Part shown: one piece after another, positions 19,176 to 26,652 of the stretch | Layout: the number at the start of each line of letters is the position of its first letter | Numbering within the stretch: the stretch's first letter is position 1 | Assembly (NCBI GenBank): GCA_947651225.1 | Contig: CANSYK010000005.1 | Coordinates: 31,638-95,637, forward strand | Direction: 5' to 3' | Source: an uncultured bacterium | GTDB lineage: Bacteria > Bacillota > Clostridia > Lachnospirales > Lachnospiraceae | DNA: 64,000 nt | Made by a program: the position numbers and the translations under genes | The notes under the pieces: generated by a model | What the model was told of the DNA's origin: nothing | The model's input: the letters and a program-made list of their open reading frames with translations, nothing else | The model's database searches: none

Positions 19176-19276
19176 ATTTGTACCTCATCTTTCTCTATTT
19201 TGAATGCTCTTCTCAAAACAGAGAAAGCATTAATCAATAATTTGAAAGTTTCTTTCCAACTTTCCTCCAAAAACCA

Positions 19277-20011
19277 TTATGTAGTAATGTATTTAAAGAT
19301 TTCCGAAAGATTCCCATATATGCGGTAATTTGCCCGTTCATCACCGCGTGCCTCCTCGGTATTAATTAAAATCAACTTATCCCCTTCATAATAACGCAGC
19401 ATATTTGCCCATGTCTGGGAATTTAAGGAAGTCCCCACCACCAACAGGACATTTGCATACTCCGTTGCATTGTACGCTTTTGTCAGCCTTCCATTGTCAA
19501 TCATCTCGCCATATAGCGAAAAACCTGGACGCAGAATCACTCCACAGTCCTCACACAGAGGTATATCCTTTGCCTCCTTGATATAACGGGCTCCATATAT
19601 CTTTCCACACTCTGGACAGCGGTTTTCCTCTGCCGAACCATATAACTCAATTACATTCTTACAACCCGCTTTCTGATACATTCCGTATATCATTCTGGTG
19701 ACAACTGCACTCAGCCTGCCCTCTTCTTCCATTCTTGCAGCCGATTTATATACTTCTGTAAGTTCTACGTCCATCTTATTCAGAATAATATTTTTATAGT
19801 AATCATAAAACTTTCCCGCCTGACGGGACAAAAACAGTGATGATACAATTTCATCACTGTCATACCCATACTGCTCTTCAATTTCATAAGCAATATGTTC
19901 CGCACGTATCCCATTCAGACCGGTTTCCCTCATAACCTCACTGCCACCCACCAGAACAATATTCTGGTTGTTGCGCAAAATCTCTCTGATTTTATCCATA
20001 ACCTGATCCAT
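19277..20011 (-). CDS. Sirtuin-like protein lacking the catalytic residues
   Basis: A 244-residue protein with the Sir2 layout. The ATG at 20011 follows AGGGGGTG. It keeps the zinc ribbon CPEC...CEDC, the LLVVGTSLNSQTW strand and the INTEEARGD segment. Key positions are changed: the NAD loop usually GAGxSxxSGIxxFR reads VGGSEVMRETGLNGIR, the TQNxD motif reads TRMIY, GLHQKAG reads GMYQKAG, and the catalytic ELHGS reads ELYGS. It is therefore probably not a classical deacylase. It could bind NAD or ADP-ribose compounds, or act as a regulator. The cytidylate-kinase-like gene ends 25 bases upstream, so the two form an operon. Confidence 0.75.
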   Translation of the reverse strand: MDQVMDKIREILRNNQNIVLVGGSEVMRETGLNGIRAEHIAYEIEEQYGYDSDEIVSSLFLSRQAGKFYDYYKNIILNKMDVELTEVYKSAARMEEEGRLSAVVTRMIYGMYQKAGCKNVIELYGSAEENRCPECGKIYGARYIKEAKDIPLCEDCGVILRPGFSLYGEMIDNGRLTKAYNATEYANVLLVVGTSLNSQTWANMLRYYEGDKLILINTEEARGDERANYRIYGNLSEIFKYITT

Positions 20012-20036
20012 AACAACACCCCCTGTTCCTTCCAAT

Positions 20037-20645
20037 TTATTTTCCGAGGTATGTACAAATACACTCCACTGTACGATCAATCCCCATAATATCACTGCAG
20101 ATTACCAAGTCATAATTATTCAGATTGGTCCATTTTTCTCCAACATGATAACTATAATAATTACCTCGCCGTTTGTCATTCTTTAGAATAATTTCTGCCG
20201 CTTTCTTTTCGTCCACACCATAATTATGTACAGCACGCCCCAGACGGTAATCCATAGAAGCACGGACAAATATGTTAAATACATTGTTTCTCTCCCTTAA
20301 AACATAGTCCGCACAACGCCCGACAATCACACATGGACCTTCTTCTGCAACTTTGCGGATTACATCAGACTGAGCAAGAAAAATTCTGTCATCCAAAGAC
20401 AATCCAGAAAACCCAAAATCCTGATTTCCGTATACATTAATTCCCATTGCCAGAGAATATAATAAACTGTTTGTCGCCTTATCCTCCGCTCTTTCAAAGG
20501 TCTCCTCCGCAAAGCCGCTCTCCTTCGCCGCACGAGTAATTAATTCATTGTCATAAAACGGGATATCGTATTTTTTTGCAAGCTTTTCTCCAATTTCACG
20601 TCCACCACTGCCATATTGCCGTCCGATTGTTATCACTTTCTGCAT
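20037..20645 (-). CDS. Cytidylate kinase-like protein
   Basis: A 202-residue P-loop protein. MQKVITIGRQYGSGGREIGE carries the glycine-rich phosphate loop of the cytidylate-kinase-like family, and VIVGRCADYVL and KRRGNYYSYHVGEKW are typical of the AAA-type Cmk-like group found in Clostridia. The fold predicts a nucleoside or small-molecule kinase, but the canonical CMP-binding domain is not evident. It is transcribed ahead of the sirtuin-like gene. The substrate is unknown. Confidence 0.8.
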   Translation of the reverse strand: MQKVITIGRQYGSGGREIGEKLAKKYDIPFYDNELITRAAKESGFAEETFERAEDKATNSLLYSLAMGINVYGNQDFGFSGLSLDDRIFLAQSDVIRKVAEEGPCVIVGRCADYVLRERNNVFNIFVRASMDYRLGRAVHNYGVDEKKAAEIILKNDKRRGNYYSYHVGEKWTNLNNYDLVICSDIMGIDRTVECICTYLGK

Positions 20646-20761
20646 AATAATTCCACCTTCCTGCCGGTGTTTTCTACCCCGGATATTTCTTTTTATTATA
20701 CCCCTTTTAGTTTTATTTCACAAGACATTCTGATGTTTTATTTTCCGATAAAAAAAACGAT

Positions 20762-20820
20762 GGTTACTATTTCACGGCTGGTTTTTCGCATAATGTTTAG
20801 AATAGCCATGAATAGTAACT
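20762..20820. repeat. Palindromic repeat, GTTACTATT family (copy A)
   Basis: GGTTACTATTTCACGGCTGG and an imperfect complement ending AATAGTAACT flank a core TTTTTCGCATAATGTTTAG. The core matches the core of the copy at 26591-26645. It lies in the divergent gap between the kinase-like gene and the Rpn gene. Confidence 0.7.
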
Positions 20821-20916
20821 ACTACTGGGTTATATTGCTCCAACAATATTTGCAATGTCTTGTAATACCATAAAAATATTGGTATAATAAAATAGAATAG
20901 CAGAAAGGATATCTAC

Positions 20917-21828
20917 ATGAACAATAAAGAAATACAATGGCATCCACCATATATCGCAGCAATGAATCTTGAAATGGAAGCCGACAGGGAACATTTTGTA
21001 TTTGTACCTGAATATACTTTAAATACCGGGGCATTGAAAATAGACCTTTTTATCGAAAATACAAAAAGCAGCCCTGTCAGTAATGAAATAGGTAAATTAT
21101 TTCGAAAATACAATATACTGGAATATAAAAACCCCTATGACACACTCAGTATTGATGAATTTATTAAAGCACAGGCATATGCAGGACTTTATAAAGCACA
21201 GGGAGAAAAGACAGATAGCAGAACTATTGAAAGTATTACTGTATCATTAATTCGTGAGACAAAACCAATAAAGCTTTTTAACTATTTTAAAAGATATGAT
21301 GTAAGAGTAACCAACCCTTATGATGGTATCTATTACATATTAGATAGAGTATGGTTTTCTACACAAATTATCGTCACAAAAGAATTGGACAAAACAAAAC
21401 ACCAATGGCTTTGTGCATTGTCAGGAAAACTTGAAGAATGTGATTTAAGAAATCTTCTTACCAGTATTAGCTCTTTAAATGATAAGATGGAAAAAGAGTA
21501 TGCGGATTCTATATTGGAAGTGGCTTTAAAGGCAAACAGGAAATTAGCGGAACAATTGAGGAGTGATGAACATATGAGCAAAACATTAATGGAAATCATG
21601 GAACCTGTATTAATGGAAGTAAGGCAGGAATGTATAAAACAAGGAGAAAAACAAGGCAGGCTGGAAGGCAAACGTGAAGGCAGGCTGGAAGGCAAGCGTG
21701 AAGGCAGACAAGAGGGGATGATTTATGCATATTATGAAATGAATCTCTCGACCAATGAAATTGCCGAAAGAATGCACTTGACAGAGCGTGAAATACTCGA
21801 AATCCTCAACAAACGAGAGGAACAATAA
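20917..21828 (+). CDS. Rpn-type PD-(D/E)XK nuclease / transposase-like protein
   Basis: A 303-residue protein. LKIDLFIEN and ILEYKNPYDTL supply the D...E-x-K residues of the PD-(D/E)XK fold found in recombination-promoting (Rpn) nucleases. A helical middle part is followed by a charged tract built from the repeat LEGKREGR (three copies, 21655-21715) and a C-terminal helix-turn-helix-like LSTNEIAERMHLTEREILEIL. Such genes are abundant and often variable in gut Firmicutes and may act in horizontal transfer or DNA degradation. ATG 20917 has GAAAGGAT upstream. Confidence 0.8.
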   Translation: MNNKEIQWHPPYIAAMNLEMEADREHFVFVPEYTLNTGALKIDLFIENTKSSPVSNEIGKLFRKYNILEYKNPYDTLSIDEFIKAQAYAGLYKAQGEKTDSRTIESITVSLIRETKPIKLFNYFKRYDVRVTNPYDGIYYILDRVWFSTQIIVTKELDKTKHQWLCALSGKLEECDLRNLLTSISSLNDKMEKEYADSILEVALKANRKLAEQLRSDEHMSKTLMEIMEPVLMEVRQECIKQGEKQGRLEGKREGRLEGKREGRQEGMIYAYYEMNLSTNEIAERMHLTEREILEILNKREEQ

Positions 21829-21839
21829 GAAAATTACAA

Positions 21840-21883
21840 ATACACCATCAAAACATAAAATGTTTTGCTGGTGTATCCTTTTT
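21840..21883. terminator. Terminator between convergent Rpn and flagellin genes
   Basis: ATACACCA...TGGTGTAT with an inner AAAACAT/ATGTTTT pairing makes a long stem, followed on the plus strand by CCTTTTT. It lies between two converging genes and overlaps the flagellin stop. Confidence 0.8.
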
Positions 21884-22643
21884 ACATGTAGAACATAGAA
21901 AGTTTCTGTGCTTCCTGTTCCTGCTGCTTCTTTTGAATCATAAAGCGATATGTCTGCATTACCTGTTCCCTATCTTTATCTAATACCGCTTTTTCTACAT
22001 CAGTATCTGCCATACGGCTGGTTGCCGCTGTCAGATTATATGCAGTCTGCGTATTGTAGCCAATTGTAAAATCCAGTGAATTGCTCTGTGCACCAACACT
22101 GCTCCGGCTGTCGGAAACCATCTTCAATGCATTATCAATCGTTTTAACATCAAAACTTTTCGTTACATCAAAATCTTCAATCCCAAGAGCCTTTAAAGTT
22201 GCATTGCCAGTGTCAAGTGAAGGGCCTGATCCATCTGGAGCTGTTGCAATATGCATATCGCTGTTGGAACCATCCAGAAGTTTTTTTGTATTAAACTCTG
22301 TATTTTGTGCAATTTCAGAAATCCCCTGCTTTAACTGATTGATTTCATGCTGAATCGCTTTTTTCTCGTCTTTTGACATCAACGCAGAATTAGATGCCTG
22401 TAATGCAAGTTCACGCATTCTCTGTAAGCTGTCTGCAATGCTACTCAAACCGGCATCTGCCACATTCAAAACAGATTTTCCATCTTCCGCATTGCGTGTT
22501 CCGACATTATAGCCATTAATCTGCGCCTTTTCTCCCTCGACAATACTAAGCTCTGCTGCGCCATCAGCAGCACTCTGCAATTTGGAACCGCTTGCAATCT
22601 GTCCATAATAGTTACTTCCGCTGTTAGAAATACCCTGTACCAT
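21882..22643 (-). CDS. Orphan flagellin-like protein
   Basis: A 253-residue protein with flagellin N- and C-terminal helical domains and only a short centre. N-terminal signatures are ASGSKLQSAADGAAELSI, NAEDGKSVLNVADAGLSSI and LQRMRELALQASN, the last being the segment that corresponds to the TLR5-binding helix. The C-terminus is unusual: SRMADTDVEKAVLDKDREQV is followed by a Gln/Lys-rich end instead of the common VLSLL tail. No other flagellar, chaperone or export gene lies nearby. It may form a secreted non-motility filament or be a relic. GGAGG precedes the start. Confidence 0.85.
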   Translation of the reverse strand: MVQGISNSGSNYYGQIASGSKLQSAADGAAELSIVEGEKAQINGYNVGTRNAEDGKSVLNVADAGLSSIADSLQRMRELALQASNSALMSKDEKKAIQHEINQLKQGISEIAQNTEFNTKKLLDGSNSDMHIATAPDGSGPSLDTGNATLKALGIEDFDVTKSFDVKTIDNALKMVSDSRSSVGAQSNSLDFTIGYNTQTAYNLTAATSRMADTDVEKAVLDKDREQVMQTYRFMIQKKQQEQEAQKLSMFYM

Positions 22644-22719
22644 CTTCTTTTCCTCCTCTCATTTTAGCTAATGCTATTACTCTGATTTAATACTATCACA
22701 TTTTTCTAAAAAATGGAAG

Positions 22720-23112
22720 TCAATCTTTCCCAATCGATATTCCTGGGATTATATCTCCAATATCCTCCAGATAGTCATGTTCTGCATCGTCATCCTCTTC
22801 TTCCTCAACGGAACCTTCAAAAAACTGATTAAAAATGGAAGATACAATTTCATATTCCTCTTCTTCATCAATGGATTCAAATAATGGTTCGCCCGCCCCA
22901 TTTTCCGAATAGATAAAAATAAGCGCTTCCATTTCATCGGCTTCTTCCTCCTGCACTGGTAAAACAGCAGCATATTCCTTTCCCAGTTCTTCCACTTCGA
23001 TGACAGCAAGAACCTGTGCTTCTACATCACTTCCATCTTCATCTGTCAAAGTAATCACTACGGCAGCTTCACTATCTTCATTAAAAAACAAATCTCGATT
23101 TCTATCGTTCAT
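22720..23112 (-). CDS. DUF1292-type acidic protein
   Basis: A 130-residue acidic protein. It starts MNDRNRDLFFNEDSEAAVVI at an ATG preceded by AAAGGGG (a longer frame to 23178 lacks a site). ITLTDEDGSDVEAQVLAVIE and the YAAVLPVQE strand match the DUF1292 family of small Firmicutes proteins, often near cell-wall or RNA genes. The C-terminus is a Glu/Asp-rich tail. Its role is unknown. Confidence 0.75.
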   Translation of the reverse strand: MNDRNRDLFFNEDSEAAVVITLTDEDGSDVEAQVLAVIEVEELGKEYAAVLPVQEEEADEMEALIFIYSENGAGEPLFESIDEEEEYEIVSSIFNQFFEGSVEEEEDDDAEHDYLEDIGDIIPGISIGKD

Positions 23113-23373
23113 ATAGACCCCTTTCTGTCCGATGTCAAAGTATGTGCTATTAGGAACTTTAGGAAAATAACTGCTCAATTATCTAAGAACACACTTTGAT
23201 ACTCTATTTTGCTATTTTTCACTACTGTTGATAGTAACATTGCAAAGACGGCTTGTCAAATCGAAAATATACCTATAACTTAATATAATTGTAATATTTT
23301 TGATACAATTACTTCAACACTTACGATTATAATAAAAAAAGTCTGCAAAAGACTACATATTATGTAATTATTT

Positions 23374-25053
23374 ATGGAAGGAAAGGCAATTATCAAAACT
23401 GACATGAAAATTAGAAACAAAAAAGCAAAACAAATAGAAAACAGCAAACAGGTAATCGACAACCAGACAGCAAGCACGGCAGAAGCGATAGATACGGACA
23501 CTCCTTGGCTAAATGATGACGCCGGACAGGCTGAAACGGATTCCCATACAGCCAAAAACAAAAAAAGGTGCGCCCGCAAAATCCTTCTGGGTTTCCTCAG
23601 TGTCACCCTGATTGCCGCAGTCGGATTAATCACCGCCTCTATAATCTATCAGAAGGTTTATTATGGCAACCGCTGGTATCAGGGAACTTACATTGATGGC
23701 ATTGATGTGTCAGGACAGACCTTAGAGGATTCCAAGGAAAAATTAAAACAAAAATACAGTAATTATGCGCTTTTAATCAAGGGAAGGAAAAATGGAAACC
23801 TGACAATTAATGGAGAAGATATTGATTATCAGTTTGATATCAGTTCCAATTACGATCAGCTCTATGAAACACAACATCAGGCATTCCGCCTTTTTCCTGC
23901 AACAAACCATTATACCTTAGATTTTGCAATATCCTATGACAAGAAAAAACTGTCTGACGTAATTGCGAAATCCGAACTAATTGCCGGAAGCGGCAGCTAT
24001 CAAATTATTGCCCCGGAAGCCGCTACTGTAAAATTTTCAAAGGAAAAAGAGCAGTATCTCTATGTAGATGAAGTAAAAGGCAATACTATTATAACTGATC
24101 ATTTACTGGCTGCCATTGACGAATGCCTTCGGCAGGTACAGACAAATATGGATATTACTGATGAAGAAAAATACCCTGACTTATATGAAACTGTCACTTC
24201 AAAAACCGATGAGGCAGAACTTCAAAAGATGTTAGAAACCTGCAATAACGCAGCACTCCGCTACATTACCTGGACAATGGAAAATGGTGAAAAAGAGCAA
24301 ATTACCCCTGCAAAACTTTCAAAATGGATTACTTATAAAAATGGTAAAATCAAATATGACATGGATGCACTTGCAAATTGGGTTGAAAAATTCTGCCTGA
24401 AATATAAGACCGTCGGTCTGGACCGAAAAGTCAAAATCCATACTGGTAAAACGGTAACGATAAAAGGTGGAGACTACGGCTGGCAATTAGATTATGATAA
24501 AACCTTACAGCAGGCAAAAAAAGCGGTAAAAGCTTCCATTGAACCAGATACAACAAATGCTTATATTGAAAATCCTACAAAAACAAACAAAAAAGCTCTG
24601 ACATTCCATAAGGAAGTCAACTACCTCAATACCGCTTATCAAATGGATACAAAAACTCCAGAAAATGACTGGGACAAAAAAAATTATACCGAAATATCTC
24701 TAAAAGACCAAAAAGTATATGTTTTCCGAAAAGGAAAGGTTGCGTTTTCCTGTCGCTGTATTTCAGGAAGGCCGGTAGAGGGCAGACAGACTCCGACTGG
24801 TGCCTTTTTTATTAAAGAACATCGGGAAAAATATACTCTTACAGGCGCTGACTATAGCACCCCTGTTACCAACTGGGTTCGCATCACCTGGTCCGGAACG
24901 GGCTTCCATCCTGCCACCTGGCAACCATGGTCACGCTGGACAAAAGATTTGTATCTGACAAAAGGCTCACATGGATGTATTAATTTAGAACCAAAAGATG
25001 CGGAACAGATTTATAAACTTACTAAATATCAGGAATTTGTCTTTATTTACTGA
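23374..25053 (+). CDS. L,D-transpeptidase with peptidoglycan-binding repeats
   Basis: A 559-residue type II membrane protein. It has a polar cytoplasmic head of about 65 residues, a transmembrane anchor (about residues 71-92), two copies of a PG_binding_4/VanW-like extracellular domain (the first at GTYIDGIDVSGQTLEDSKEK) and a C-terminal YkuD domain with the catalytic SHGCINL. It would form 3-3 cross-links in peptidoglycan or anchor proteins to it. The first ATG has no clear ribosome site; ATG 23404 is an alternative, though also poorly placed relative to GGAAGG. Confidence 0.9.
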   Translation: MEGKAIIKTDMKIRNKKAKQIENSKQVIDNQTASTAEAIDTDTPWLNDDAGQAETDSHTAKNKKRCARKILLGFLSVTLIAAVGLITASIIYQKVYYGNRWYQGTYIDGIDVSGQTLEDSKEKLKQKYSNYALLIKGRKNGNLTINGEDIDYQFDISSNYDQLYETQHQAFRLFPATNHYTLDFAISYDKKKLSDVIAKSELIAGSGSYQIIAPEAATVKFSKEKEQYLYVDEVKGNTIITDHLLAAIDECLRQVQTNMDITDEEKYPDLYETVTSKTDEAELQKMLETCNNAALRYITWTMENGEKEQITPAKLSKWITYKNGKIKYDMDALANWVEKFCLKYKTVGLDRKVKIHTGKTVTIKGGDYGWQLDYDKTLQQAKKAVKASIEPDTTNAYIENPTKTNKKALTFHKEVNYLNTAYQMDTKTPENDWDKKNYTEISLKDQKVYVFRKGKVAFSCRCISGRPVEGRQTPTGAFFIKEHREKYTLTGADYSTPVTNWVRITWSGTGFHPATWQPWSRWTKDLYLTKGSHGCINLEPKDAEQIYKLTKYQEFVFIY

Positions 25054-25068
25054 TGACATCAAATTGAC

Positions 25069-25189
25069 TAGAGCGTGTTTGAAAATTCATTCTCACAATC
25101 TGCACTCTATGCTTTGCGCTAAATTTGAGCCAAATCTCCCACAAAGTGAGAAGCACATCTTGTAAAAAGCAATTTTCAAACACGCTCTA
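25069..25189. repeat. MITE-like element with 19-bp inverted ends
   Basis: TAGAGCGTGTTTGAAAATT at 25069-25087 and its exact complement at 25171-25189 enclose 83 bases that code for nothing evident. Size and perfect ends suggest a miniature transposable element between the L,D-transpeptidase and argJ genes. Confidence 0.7.
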
Positions 25190-25237
25190 AGAAAAACAAA
25201 AGCTACTGTTTTTGCAGCGCCAGATGGCATAATCAGA

Positions 25238-25303
25238 TGGTTTTTTCGCAAGATGTTTAGATTAGCCGTGAATCGAACCATTTAATTTATTTACAGTTCC
25301 TTA
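25238..25303. repeat. Composite palindromic repeat fragment
   Basis: The first half, TTTTTTCGCAAGATGTTTAG then AGCCGTGAAT, matches the core of copies A and B. The second half, CATTTAATTTATTTACAGTT, matches the end of the 44219 and 48294 elements. It abuts the argJ stop and looks like a hybrid of two families. Confidence 0.55.
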
Positions 25304-26545
25304 TGAACGATAATCACCATTGATTTTTACATAATCATATGTCAAATCACATCCCCATGCTTTCGCCTGTGTATCTCCCTGCTGCAAATCAATATTGATA
25401 TGGATTTCATCTTCCGCAAGTACCTTTGCAGCATACTCTTCCGAATATTCAATTGCAACACCATTTTTATAAGTAACCACGGCTCCTGCTGTAGATGCCA
25501 ATTCAACATTGACCTTTCCAATATCAAAATCCGCATCTGCATAACCAATCGCACAAAGGACGCGCCCACAGTTTGCATCTTCCCCAAAAATCATACACTT
25601 AATCAGGTTAGAACGTACCACACTTTTTGCAACAGTAACTGCCGTCTCCCAATCTTTTGCACCAGAACAGGTACATTCCAGAAACTTAGAAGCTCCTTCT
25701 CCATCTGCTGCAAGCATTTTAGTCATATTTAACATTACAATATACAATGCCTGCTTCAATACTTTATAATCATCGTTTTCCTTGCGAATCTCTTCATTTC
25801 CAGCCAGACCATTTGCCATGACGCTTACCATATCATTTGTTGAGGTATCGCCATCCACAGAAAGACAGTTGTAAGTGACCTGAACAACCTCGCCCAATGC
25901 TTTTTTCAGCATTTCTGTAGAAACGGCAGCATCCGTTGTAATAAAATTCAGAGTCGTTGCCATATTAGGATGAATCATGCCGCTTCCTTTTGCCATTCCC
26001 CCCAAGTGGCACTTTTTCCCCTGGATAGTAAATTCCACTGCAACCTCTTTTTTTACGGTATCTGTCGTCATAATCGCCTTTGCCGCTTCTTCATGCCCCT
26101 CTTTAGAAAGCCCTTTTACCAACACAGGAATTCCTTCTGCAAATGGTCCGATTTCCATAGGCATTCCGATGACTCCAGTAGAAGCAACCACCACCTCGTC
26201 TGCGGCAATTCCAAGTTCCTTTGCCAGAAGCTCACAAGTCGCCTCTGCCACTTCTATACCATTTGCATTGCAAGTGTTAGCATTTTTAGAATTGACAATT
26301 ACTGCCTTTGCCTTTCCAGCTGTTTTTTCCAAATGCTTTTGCGTCACCAGAATCGGCGCACCTTTTACTTTATTTTTCGTGTATACGGCTGCCGTATTAC
26401 ATGATGTCTCACTATAGATCATGCCTAAATCATTTTTTTCCCGGTCCGGATTAATACCACAATTCATCCCATTGGCAACAAATCCCTCTGCTGCACAGAT
26501 TCCACCCTCCAGATACTCATAACCATCAAACTTCTCCATTGTCAT
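25301..26545 (-). CDS. argJ: Glutamate N-acetyltransferase / ornithine acetyltransferase
   Basis: A 414-residue ArgJ protein. The ATG at 26545 follows AAAGGTGG; the longer frame would run into repeat DNA. It has KGSGMIHPNMATTLNF, where self-cleavage occurs before the Thr nucleophile to give alpha and beta chains, and the substrate region DGDTSTNDMVSVMANG. It recycles the acetyl group between N-acetylornithine and glutamate in arginine synthesis. The rest of the arginine pathway is not in this window, so the gene is isolated here. Confidence 0.95.
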   Translation of the reverse strand: MTMEKFDGYEYLEGGICAAEGFVANGMNCGINPDREKNDLGMIYSETSCNTAAVYTKNKVKGAPILVTQKHLEKTAGKAKAVIVNSKNANTCNANGIEVAEATCELLAKELGIAADEVVVASTGVIGMPMEIGPFAEGIPVLVKGLSKEGHEEAAKAIMTTDTVKKEVAVEFTIQGKKCHLGGMAKGSGMIHPNMATTLNFITTDAAVSTEMLKKALGEVVQVTYNCLSVDGDTSTNDMVSVMANGLAGNEEIRKENDDYKVLKQALYIVMLNMTKMLAADGEGASKFLECTCSGAKDWETAVTVAKSVVRSNLIKCMIFGEDANCGRVLCAIGYADADFDIGKVNVELASTAGAVVTYKNGVAIEYSEEYAAKVLAEDEIHINIDLQQGDTQAKAWGCDLTYDYVKINGDYRS

Positions 26546-26590
26546 AGCCGGTTCCACCTTTCTATTTTGTATAAGCAAATAAAGCCATTT

Positions 26591-26645
26591 GTTACTATTC
26601 ACGGCTATTTTAAACATCATGTGAAAAACCAGCCGTGAATAGTAA
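26591..26645. repeat. Palindromic repeat, GTTACTATT family (copy B)
   Basis: TTACTATTCACGGCT and its exact complement flank a core that is the reverse of the copy A core. It lies between the metal ATPase and argJ genes, where it could serve as a terminator stem. Confidence 0.75.
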
Positions 26646-26652
26646 AAGCCAT

